Shown: positions 47,775-55,583 of the stretch, one piece after another | Layout of the letters: each line of letters opens with the position of its first letter | How positions within the stretch are numbered: position 1 is the first letter of the stretch | Virus record (IMG/VR): IMGVR_UViG_3300003323_001276 | Coordinates: 1 to 58,026 of that record | Reading direction: 5' to 3' (one strand) | From: a virus | Length of the DNA stretch: 58,026 bases | Program-made: the position numbers and the translations under genes | Notes under the pieces: model-generated | Seen by the model: the letters and a program-made list of their open reading frames with translations, nothing else | What the model was told of the DNA's origin: nothing | Databases searched by the model: none

Positions 47775-48869
47775 ATGGTATTTACGTCCAATCTTGACCC
47801 TTATGGGTTAAAAATGCGCAATATCGACATGATCGAAAAGTGTTTTCAATACTTAACGATCACGCCAGATATGTTAACAGACATTCATATCGATAATGCT
47901 TTTGCGATGATGGATAAAGTTATTAAAGATTGGACTAACCCTTACTTTATGCAGATGAATGAGGTGTTATTACCTGTAAAATTGATCAATAATTGCTCGT
48001 GGTATCCTCTTCCGCCCGAAATTCTCAACGTATATGACGTTACAGTACGTACTGCTGAGCGATTTAGGACAGGAAGCTATAGTGCAGTAGGCGGAGGAAA
48101 CCCCTCATATGCGTTTGATAAAGATATAAACACAATATTTGAGCAAACTTCACCTGGAGGAAGCATTACTTTTGGTATGGAAGCGCCAGTAGCAATGAAT
48201 TGTTTTGGTGTGTTAGCTGGAAAAAATGCCTATTATCGTCTAAAGCTATCAGGATCTAATACAAACCAAGATGGAAGTTGGGTAGAGCTATATGATACTG
48301 GGCGGCAATTACCTTTTGAAGGCTCGCCAACGGTTATGAATACCCGATGGTTTACTATTTTAATCCCTCAGGAGTTTAGATATTACAAATTGGAGGAAAT
48401 TTCAGGTGAAACTCTATCAATAAGAGAGCTTTATTATCAACGATTCAACATTTCAAGACCTATTTCAACCATAGGAAGATCAACCTACCAACAAATAACA
48501 ACTCCTAACAACGTTTCTATGACTTCTATTTGCTCGCTTCAAAAGGCAAACAATCGAATTAATATTCAGCTATGGGGAACACCAACGAACATAGGGGATG
48601 ACGACTCGGTTAAGAACACTTCTTACTTCAATTTTCTCTATGTCAGAGGGTCGAGGTTTCCTTTTGATTTCAAATCGCCCCTATCCAACGTTGATATGAA
48701 TGGAAGATTCATTGGAACGTTCATGGATCACCTCACTGTAGAGCTAGCAGCAATGTATAAGCCCGATATGTATGAATTGAGAAAGAAAATAGCTAACGAT
48801 TCATTATTAAGGGCGAGAATGCAAGACAACGACCTTGGTGGCTTACAGTTTACTTCATATTACAATTAA
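47775..48869 (+). CDS. P22 gp4-like tail ring protein with discoidin-like insertion
   Basis: 364 aa. N-terminal helices (AFAMMDKVIKDWTN) and NCSWYPLPPEILNVYDVTVR, then ISTIGRSTYQQI and QLWGTPTNIGDD...DHLTVELAAMYKPD match the P22 gp4-type tail accessory ring. Between them, about residues 95-225 form an F5/8-type C (discoidin-like) domain: SYAFDKDINTIFEQTSPGGSITFGM, SGSNTNQDGSWVELYDTG and FRYYKLEEISG. Such domains bind sugars, so the ring may carry a receptor-contact function. The stop overlaps the T run of a minus-strand small RNA. Confidence 0.65.
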   Translation: MVFTSNLDPYGLKMRNIDMIEKCFQYLTITPDMLTDIHIDNAFAMMDKVIKDWTNPYFMQMNEVLLPVKLINNCSWYPLPPEILNVYDVTVRTAERFRTGSYSAVGGGNPSYAFDKDINTIFEQTSPGGSITFGMEAPVAMNCFGVLAGKNAYYRLKLSGSNTNQDGSWVELYDTGRQLPFEGSPTVMNTRWFTILIPQEFRYYKLEEISGETLSIRELYYQRFNISRPISTIGRSTYQQITTPNNVSMTSICSLQKANNRINIQLWGTPTNIGDDDSVKNTSYFNFLYVRGSRFPFDFKSPLSNVDMNGRFIGTFMDHLTVELAAMYKPDMYELRKKIANDSLLRARMQDNDLGGLQFTSYYN

Positions 48870-48985
48870 AAAAAACCACGCTTTAAAGTTAATAAAAAAA
48901 GGTTAGCGTGGTATGAATGAAAAATAAAAAAAATTAAAGACCTAACAGTCCTTTTTTGAAAATAATTGTCCACTCTATTTTCAAA
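48868..48985 (-). ncRNA. Candidate small RNA with strong 5' hairpin
   Basis: Promoter TTGATT (49018-49013), 18-nt spacer, TATGAT (48994-48989). The RNA starts with a perfect 10-bp hairpin TTTGAAAATA/TATTTTCAAA (48985-48976/48964-48955), then a GAC/GTC hairpin, a very U-rich linker (ATTTTTTTTATTTTT), and terminator CCACGCT/AGCGTGG (48911-48876) with eight T. About 118 nt. One of the best sRNA candidates. Confidence 0.7.
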
Positions 48986-49019
48986 GCCATCATACCAATT
49001 GTATAAGGGGCAAATCAAT

Positions 49020-49094
49020 AAAAAACCCCGCCAAAGAAAAACAGATAAGAAGGCGGGGTGAGGTTAACCCAATGAAAGGTAGGATAGAAGTTGT
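49020..49094 (-). ncRNA. Candidate small RNA downstream of the lysozyme gene
   Basis: Promoter TTTACA (49129-49124), exact 17-nt spacer, TATACT (49106-49101). The RNA (start near 49094) has CTACCTTTCATT (anti-Shine-Dalgarno-like), a GGTTAACC palindrome, and terminator CCCCGCC/GGCGGGG (49058-49026) with six T. About 75 nt. No ORF with ribosome site. Confidence 0.65.
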
Positions 49095-49133
49095 AAAAAC
49101 AGTATAAAGAGTTATAAAAAAATTGTAAATACC

Positions 49134-49763
49134 CTATTGATAAATACGGTTAAGCCAACCCTTATAAAAAACTTTTTGGGAAGGGTTAGTTTCAACAATC
49201 CTATCAACAAACCTTTTCAATTCCTCTCGATACTTTGCAAGCAACGTGCCTGAATTGTAGTTGTTAATTATCTTAATCATTTCATCGTCTAGGATTCCAT
49301 CCTTAGGAATATTGAAGCCAAGTTTGATTAAAGTGCTTTCAAACAGCAATGTAGCCCTGGCTTTACCCATCAGGACACACATATCAAATACTTTATTGAG
49401 TATATCTTGATCTTTAATGCGATCGAGTCTGAACTTATCCCAAAAATCTTTGCGATATATTTTAATCGCATCTTCTTTGGTAAGTTTTTCAATATCTAAT
49501 TGCGGGTACGAAGACTTGGATATGCCAAACTTTGTAGCGCCCCCTCGGTCATTGGGATTGTTAACATAACCCCCTTCATTGTTTAATATCATTTCAATAG
49601 CAATATCGAACTTTGAAGAAGCCTTGGGCTGTAAGTGATGCAGCCCTTTTTGGAACCCTAGATAAAAACATATATTACACAACGCACCGCAAATTATTCC
49701 CGAAATAAAAAAATTTTTGTTTTCAATTAAGAATTGAAAGAAAATACGTTTAAGAAATAACAT
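49134..49763 (-). CDS. GH108-type lysozyme with N-terminal membrane anchor
   Basis: 209 aa. The motif ILNNEGGYVNNPNDRGGATKFGIS (E near residue 62) is the catalytic signature of glycoside hydrolase family 108 N-acetylmuramidases; the peptidoglycan-binding half follows (FDMCVLMGKARATLLFE). A weakly hydrophobic, Gly/Ala/Cys-rich helix at residues 17-35 looks like a signal-anchor-release segment, so export may not need a holin. It degrades the cell wall at lysis. The gene is alone on the minus strand. Confidence 0.85.
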   Translation of the reverse strand: MLFLKRIFFQFLIENKNFFISGIICGALCNICFYLGFQKGLHHLQPKASSKFDIAIEMILNNEGGYVNNPNDRGGATKFGISKSSYPQLDIEKLTKEDAIKIYRKDFWDKFRLDRIKDQDILNKVFDMCVLMGKARATLLFESTLIKLGFNIPKDGILDDEMIKIINNYNSGTLLAKYREELKRFVDRIVETNPSQKVFYKGWLNRIYQ

Positions 49764-49925
49764 AATTACCTCCTTAGTTTACCTATAAATAGCGTAGCAG
49801 CTTTAAGGTAATTTGCCAAATGTTTCAAGACCAAATCGAATTGAATTAAGCCTTACAAAATGCATGTATGTTCCCTCAAATAGTGCTAAAATCATAATAA
49901 AATAATAATAAAAATAGGATTCAAA

Positions 49926-51095
49926 ATGCATTCTTCACACGAGCAATTACCTGAAAATTTACAAGATACGCCTTCATACATTATCGCTCACATGAGCTCT
50001 CCTGAAGTGGAGGAGTTAGCCAAAATTCAAGGTGGTAAAGTAATGGATCATTCAACAGGTTACCCATCCTTCTTACCCTTGGGGGAGGTGTTATCACATA
50101 GGGGGGTAATTCCTCATGTTGAAAATTTCAAACGAGACTATATGGCTAAAAATTATGGGTCAAATGGTATTGAAGACATGATTCGTAAATCTGGTAGATA
50201 TGGTGATACTGAAGCGGTCATATTGCCACGCCACCTCGCAGACTTATTCGACAACTTACTATATGGGGGCAAGCAGCCAGGAAATCCTAAAACTGGAAAG
50301 CGTGAGTATTTCTTGGGCGGTTTTTTAAGTTCTTTGGGTAATCTTTTGAGTCCAATTGGAAACATGATCGGTGGGGCTATTAAATCATTCGCACCCCAGA
50401 TCGGTCAATTTGCTTCGCCCTTAATACAAAAGGGAGTATCTGCGCTAGGTCAAAAGGCTGGTTTATCGCCTGAACTTAGCCAGAGCCTAGGTGAAGGGGT
50501 AAGTGGAATAGGTACGAACCTATTAAATAACTACGCAGCCCAAGGACAAGAAGGTGCTGAGGGTGGAGCTGAAGGTGGAGCGGCACCAACGTCTTCGTTG
50601 GACATATTGAAACAGGGTGCTGGTGATCTTTTGAATAGATCACTACCCAGCATAAGTAATTACGCCCAAAACAAGGCTACCGAAATGGGAAATAAGATCA
50701 GCCCAACCGCTGGAACAGCAATAGGAAGTCTAACAGGAAACCTATTGAATAATGTAGGTGGAAACGTTGCTAGTAATTTGCAACAAGGTCAGACTCCAAC
50801 TGCTTCAGGAATGGGGAATTCTGCTCTTGATGCTTTAACCTCATCTGCAAGAGAACAATTACCGAACTTGGTGCAAAACCCAATGGGTAGAGCTGCGGGC
50901 GAAGGTGCAATCAACGCATTTGAAAACTACCGTGGTGGAGCAAGTCCAATGGATGCAATCCAACAAGGAGTCCAAGGAATAAGTCCAGAAACAATGCAAG
51001 GAGCGCAAAGTTATGCCTCTAATGGTATCTCAAGCATTCTAGACGAATTGTTCCCAATGGCTGAAGAAGCATTACCTTTAGCTGCAGCAATATAG
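49926..51095 (+). CDS. Probable ejection protein A, membrane-active
   Basis: 389 aa. After a soluble N-terminal region (residues 1-120) it turns Gly/Ala/Ser/Asn-rich with amphipathic and membrane-like segments (FLGGFLSSLGNLLSPIGNMIGGAI), as in P22/T7 internal proteins that form a DNA channel. Its N-terminal part is paralogous to the next gene (EVEELAKIQGG / EIQQLDLLQGG; GDTEAVILP / GDTEIAFMP). Leader AATAATAATAAAAATAGG. Confidence 0.6.
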   Translation: MHSSHEQLPENLQDTPSYIIAHMSSPEVEELAKIQGGKVMDHSTGYPSFLPLGEVLSHRGVIPHVENFKRDYMAKNYGSNGIEDMIRKSGRYGDTEAVILPRHLADLFDNLLYGGKQPGNPKTGKREYFLGGFLSSLGNLLSPIGNMIGGAIKSFAPQIGQFASPLIQKGVSALGQKAGLSPELSQSLGEGVSGIGTNLLNNYAAQGQEGAEGGAEGGAAPTSSLDILKQGAGDLLNRSLPSISNYAQNKATEMGNKISPTAGTAIGSLTGNLLNNVGGNVASNLQQGQTPTASGMGNSALDALTSSAREQLPNLVQNPMGRAAGEGAINAFENYRGGASPMDAIQQGVQGISPETMQGAQSYASNGISSILDELFPMAEEALPLAAAI

Positions 51096-51104
51096 GAGAA
51101 AATC

Positions 51105-52205
51105 ATGGATGTTTGCGCTCACTTTAAGTCGGAAGAAATACAGCAGCTCGATTTGTTACAAGGGGGCGCAGACCTCGAAAAGTATGGCGCACCCTATTAT
51201 GGTAAGCTTTGGCAGATCATAGAATCAAATCCAGAAGTTAAAACTAAAACAGCTCAAGCTGTACAAGAACTAATGGGCATGCCAATCGATCAAGGGGAAA
51301 AAGTTGCAAATGATCTGAGGACTTTAACCTCACAAAAGATTGGCAACCCAAAACAAATGCCAATTCCAAAACCTGAAAACCCAGAAGCATTAGCTCTAGC
51401 TTCAAAGGGTGAAGAGGGGGATACAGAAATAGCATTTATGCCAAATGAAATGCTTGAATTCTTTTGGGATCTATACCCTGATGAAATACCAATTGAAGAA
51501 CGCATTAATGAAGAGACAGGCTTACCAGAATTTTGGTCATTGTTTGATATTATATTACCTGTTTTGGGTGGGTTTGTAGGAAATATCATAGCCCCTGGAA
51601 TAGGTGGTGCTATTGGAGCAGGGCTTGGATCAGTGGGAAGCGATGTCATACATAACATGACATCGCCTGAAGAAGAGCAAAGAGGTTTAATGAGTATTTT
51701 GGGAGGAGGTTTGCTTTCTGGAGGCTTAGGGTATCTGGGGGGTAATGCTTTAGATGCTTTCGGTAAGGGTGGTTTAGATGCAGCGGGAACAGCCATAAAG
51801 GAGGGAATGGGTAGCCTACCATTTCTTTTAACGTCTGGTGGTGGATCGATTTTAAAGGGAGTGGGTAACGATAGCGACAAGAAAGCTGCTGCTGCTAAAA
51901 AAGTATCAACCACAGGAAACCCGCTTGATGATTACAATAGATACATATTGGAAGCTAGAGAGCGTGACAGAGGGCGTATAGATAAATATAACGAAGAAAT
52001 GTCTCAGCATAGAGAAAGTGAAAACAAACGGCTAGCTAAGCATCAGGAAGATTTGGATAAATGGAGGGTAATGCAGGAAGCAAACGACAAACTTTATCGA
52101 GCAAAACGAGAACAGGTATGGGCTAGACATAATGCACGATACCACCCAGAAATAGACCCACGTTTAATTTCAGACATGCTCGATAAGTACAATGGAGTAA
52201 TTTAA
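51105..52205 (+). CDS. Probable ejection protein B
   Basis: 366 aa, paralogue of the previous product over the first 160 residues, then a Gly-rich membrane-like region (VLGGFVGNIIAPGIGGAIGAGLGSV) and a charged coiled-coil C-terminus. Paired ejection proteins that differ only in the C-terminus suggest they form one assembly. One base from the next gene. Confidence 0.6.
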   Translation: MDVCAHFKSEEIQQLDLLQGGADLEKYGAPYYGKLWQIIESNPEVKTKTAQAVQELMGMPIDQGEKVANDLRTLTSQKIGNPKQMPIPKPENPEALALASKGEEGDTEIAFMPNEMLEFFWDLYPDEIPIEERINEETGLPEFWSLFDIILPVLGGFVGNIIAPGIGGAIGAGLGSVGSDVIHNMTSPEEEQRGLMSILGGGLLSGGLGYLGGNALDAFGKGGLDAAGTAIKEGMGSLPFLLTSGGGSILKGVGNDSDKKAAAAKKVSTTGNPLDDYNRYILEARERDRGRIDKYNEEMSQHRESENKRLAKHQEDLDKWRVMQEANDKLYRAKREQVWARHNARYHPEIDPRLISDMLDKYNGVI

Positions 52206-52206
52206 G

Positions 52207-54276
52207 ATGTATTTACAACAAAGAGATTTTGAATTTCCAACACGGATATTTTTACCATCAGGAAATGATGTAGTTGTTAAAAACCTTAAAGAAGGTCAAG
52301 ATTTTGCAGAAAGTTTGCGTAAACGATATGAAGAAGTACTTAAAGCTTCAAAAACACCAGAAGATAAAATGGTGGCGCAAGAATTCTATGATGATTATTT
52401 AAAATTATCAAAGGATCTACAATATATTAAAAATAGTTATCACTTAGTTGAAAGAAAAGAAGCCCCTGAACCAACATATGAAGGGTTGGCAAAGTTTCCA
52501 ATGCGCTTCACTGCGCCAAGCGGAGCAGTGTATACATTAAACAATTTTAATGATTTCAAAAAGTTTAAGGATGAAAATTTTTGGAAAGGAGAATTAGCAG
52601 CCCGAAGTTCTTCAAAAGAATATCCAAGTACTCGCGAGAAGTTAATGAAAGAAGCTGATGCCGATTATAGATATTTAATGGGCGAAAGGGAAAAACTTTT
52701 AACAAAAGGATGGGAAAACAAAGGTAAGGATAAATATTGGTTTAAGCGAGGAACTAAGGAGCAAAACGAAGAGCGCGAAGAGCAATATAAGGACTTGCTA
52801 AGAAGAACATGGGGTATTCCTACAGGAAAACCCAAGCGCCCCGCTTCTACAATAACGCAAGAACAGGAGGCGGGATCACAACCGCCCGCAACAACCGCAC
52901 AACAACCACTGCCTGATGAAGGAAATGTTCCTCAAGCAAGATCACAACGAAAAGAAAAGAAAGCTAAGGTTAAAGAGCCAATTAAGATAGACGAGGATAT
53001 GTTAAGTGCAACTTTATTATCCAAAATTGATTCAGACGATACATTAACAGATGAGCAGAAAAGAACATTTAAGATAATAGCTGAAGATTCACATAAGATT
53101 GGACTTGAAAAATTCTTAGAAGATGAAAAAAAACTTGTTGAAGAAGATGATAGCCTTACGCCCGAACAAATTGCTGGTTTTCATAAAACTATAGAAGATT
53201 ATCTTAAATATAAAGATAATGTCACTAAAGCTCTTCAAGAAGAACAAACCGCGGGAGAAGTAGAGTATGAAACCCCTCATGAAGAAGATGAAGAAGGATT
53301 ATACAATACAGAACAAAATGTGGGAGTTGACCCAGAAACATTAACACGCCTTGGAATTCAGGCTGAAAGTAAAAAATTAGCTAGGCGTCCGTTTAAACCA
53401 AATCCTTATGCGACAGAAGAACCTATAAGTGAAATGGAACAAGAGGGTATTGATACTTTCAATAGGTTGTCAAATGAAGCAAACTTACCAAGGGAAAAGG
53501 GCGAACAACACGAAACAATCCAGAAACTCCTTAAAGATTATATAGACCCTAGTGTAATGGATCAAAGAGCTGAGACTTTAAAGGATATGTTAATATCAAA
53601 AGTTCGTGAAAGAGCGCAACAGCGTTTAATGAAATCCTATGAAAAATTAGGAATGAAACTTAGCGCAGCGGGTATGGGACGCTCTGGCTATGAAGAGAAA
53701 ATGCGTCAGGAAATGGCTAAAGAAATGGAAATTGAGCTTGCTGAACGTGAATTTGTTGAAGGTATGAGAATACGACAGCAGGAAGAAGAAAATCACAGGG
53801 CAAAATTGAATTCTGCTATACAAGCTTATGTTCTTAATCAAAAAGAAGAAGAAGCTAGGAAAGCGGAACAAACGAGGGCAGCTATTAATAAACTTGAAGC
53901 TGCAAAATATGCCTCTGAAAGAATTCGACGTGCAAAAGAAAGGCAATCAGAAGAGTTTACAAGGGAGCAAGAGTATCCATGGCGTGCGCAAAATCAATTG
54001 GCGGATATTATTAATAAAACAACAAGGGGAGAAGCTAAACCTGTTGAACCGTCACTAGATGAAATAAAGAGACCTGAAGTTGTACCACAAGCTGCTCCGG
54101 CTGCTGTTGAACGGGAAATTGGACCAACACATGTACCACCAGCACTTGGTCACGCCCCTGAAAGAGATACTACGTTTGCTGATACAACAGCTGCAGGGTT
54201 AGGGCTTGGTAAACTTGTGCTTGATGCATACAATACGTTTGGTGGAGGATCTAAAAAAGAAGAAGCTAAAACATAA
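52207..54276 (+). CDS. Probable ejection/internal virion protein C
   Basis: 689 aa, highly charged with coiled coils. A short duplicated motif near the N-terminus (FPTRIFLPSGNDVVVKNL and FPMRFTAPSGAVYTLNNF) occurs at about residues 10 and 98. Long acidic and Gln-rich linkers in the centre, a helical region with Met/Glu/Arg, and a Pro/Ala-rich end. Resembles the large inner-core proteins of podoviruses in size, position and composition; no enzymatic domain recognised. Confidence 0.55.
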   Translation: MYLQQRDFEFPTRIFLPSGNDVVVKNLKEGQDFAESLRKRYEEVLKASKTPEDKMVAQEFYDDYLKLSKDLQYIKNSYHLVERKEAPEPTYEGLAKFPMRFTAPSGAVYTLNNFNDFKKFKDENFWKGELAARSSSKEYPSTREKLMKEADADYRYLMGEREKLLTKGWENKGKDKYWFKRGTKEQNEEREEQYKDLLRRTWGIPTGKPKRPASTITQEQEAGSQPPATTAQQPLPDEGNVPQARSQRKEKKAKVKEPIKIDEDMLSATLLSKIDSDDTLTDEQKRTFKIIAEDSHKIGLEKFLEDEKKLVEEDDSLTPEQIAGFHKTIEDYLKYKDNVTKALQEEQTAGEVEYETPHEEDEEGLYNTEQNVGVDPETLTRLGIQAESKKLARRPFKPNPYATEEPISEMEQEGIDTFNRLSNEANLPREKGEQHETIQKLLKDYIDPSVMDQRAETLKDMLISKVRERAQQRLMKSYEKLGMKLSAAGMGRSGYEEKMRQEMAKEMEIELAEREFVEGMRIRQQEEENHRAKLNSAIQAYVLNQKEEEARKAEQTRAAINKLEAAKYASERIRRAKERQSEEFTREQEYPWRAQNQLADIINKTTRGEAKPVEPSLDEIKRPEVVPQAAPAAVEREIGPTHVPPALGHAPERDTTFADTTAAGLGLGKLVLDAYNTFGGGSKKEEAKT

Positions 54277-54332
54277 TCAACTCACGACTAAAAATAAGTA
54301 GGAATTAGAACCAAATAAGAAAGAATAAAAAA

Positions 54333-55583
54333 ATGGTTTCCATGATCGACACACTCAAGCGTAACGTTGTGCAAAATCAACTCACGCCTACTCAACAGCA
54401 AATGGGTGCGCAAGCACAACAACAGGCTCAAGGTGCTATGCCTCCTCAACAAGGTCAACCAAGACCAAACCCTCATCTGCAAACAATAGATGCGTTACAA
54501 AAGCAAAAAGGACAGCTTCAAAAACAATATCAAAACATAAGCCCAGTTTCGAACATGTTAGGTAATGCGGCTGAGTCTATTTTGAATGCTCAACCAGGGG
54601 AAAGTGCTATGCGGACGTTAGCACGTGGTTTTCTGGGTGCTTCGGGTGGTTTGCGGGGAGCTGGTGAACAACAGCAGGAAAACTTAAGGCAGCAATCTGA
54701 AATTGATAGGGCGATTGCAAACACGCATCAATATATAGAAGACTATCAGTATAATAAGATGGTTGAACGTGAAAAGCTAAACATGGAACATGAAAAGATA
54801 GATATAAGTCGAGGCGAGGCGGCAAATAAGAATTTGAACCTACAACGCCAGTTAATGCAAGACATGCAAAAACAAAACTTTGAACAACAAAAGTTTAATC
54901 ATGAGTTAACTAAAAACTATCAAAAAGAATCTGAAGATATAGTACATGCGTATGATCAATCTAAGAATTTGATGAAAAGCGTTAATGAAATTGAAAACCT
55001 TTTGAAAAATAAAATTAAAGACTGGTCACCAATGACAGCCTCAATAGCAAGTAAATTTGGCGATCAAACATTACCAGTAGTTTCGGGTCAAGACTTAACA
55101 CAATGGGCATTATTAAAGAAGAATTTAAATGACCTTCAAACACAATATACTCAAGGTTTTGGTAATCACAACAAATTAACTAATGCAATAGTTGAAATGG
55201 TACGAAGCGGAAAAATAGATATAGGAATGGGTAGGGCAGCTATGTTGGAAGCCCTTGGAAAAATCAAAAGTAATTTGCAAACCTCAATGAAACGGGATGA
55301 GTTTACATTAGATGCTATGCGTAAAGGAGTAGACAAAGATTTGGCGATGCGTGGATTTGATGCTTACTCTGAAGACCCAAAAAAATACAAAGACCCTTAT
55401 GAGGCAATGAATAATATTGCACAAGGAAATCAGTTTGAGTTTGCACCAAATTATAGTCAAGGTGCAAATACTGAAGCCTCAAATCAAGAAAACGAAAAGC
55501 CGAAACGTGACCATGAAGAAAAAGAGGGAAGGTCGGCAAGGGCAAGAGAAGCGGCTAAGAAACTATTCGGAGGTCAGCAATGA
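54333..55583 (+). CDS. Probable ejection/internal virion protein D
   Basis: 416 aa, Gln/Met-rich and helical. The first 40 residues contain QQQ-rich low complexity; the middle is a long coiled coil; the Ala/Gly segment near residues 75-115 could be membrane-active. It lies in the ejection block and overlaps the next start by 4 bases. Confidence 0.55.
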   Translation: MVSMIDTLKRNVVQNQLTPTQQQMGAQAQQQAQGAMPPQQGQPRPNPHLQTIDALQKQKGQLQKQYQNISPVSNMLGNAAESILNAQPGESAMRTLARGFLGASGGLRGAGEQQQENLRQQSEIDRAIANTHQYIEDYQYNKMVEREKLNMEHEKIDISRGEAANKNLNLQRQLMQDMQKQNFEQQKFNHELTKNYQKESEDIVHAYDQSKNLMKSVNEIENLLKNKIKDWSPMTASIASKFGDQTLPVVSGQDLTQWALLKKNLNDLQTQYTQGFGNHNKLTNAIVEMVRSGKIDIGMGRAAMLEALGKIKSNLQTSMKRDEFTLDAMRKGVDKDLAMRGFDAYSEDPKKYKDPYEAMNNIAQGNQFEFAPNYSQGANTEASNQENEKPKRDHEEKEGRSARAREAAKKLFGGQQ

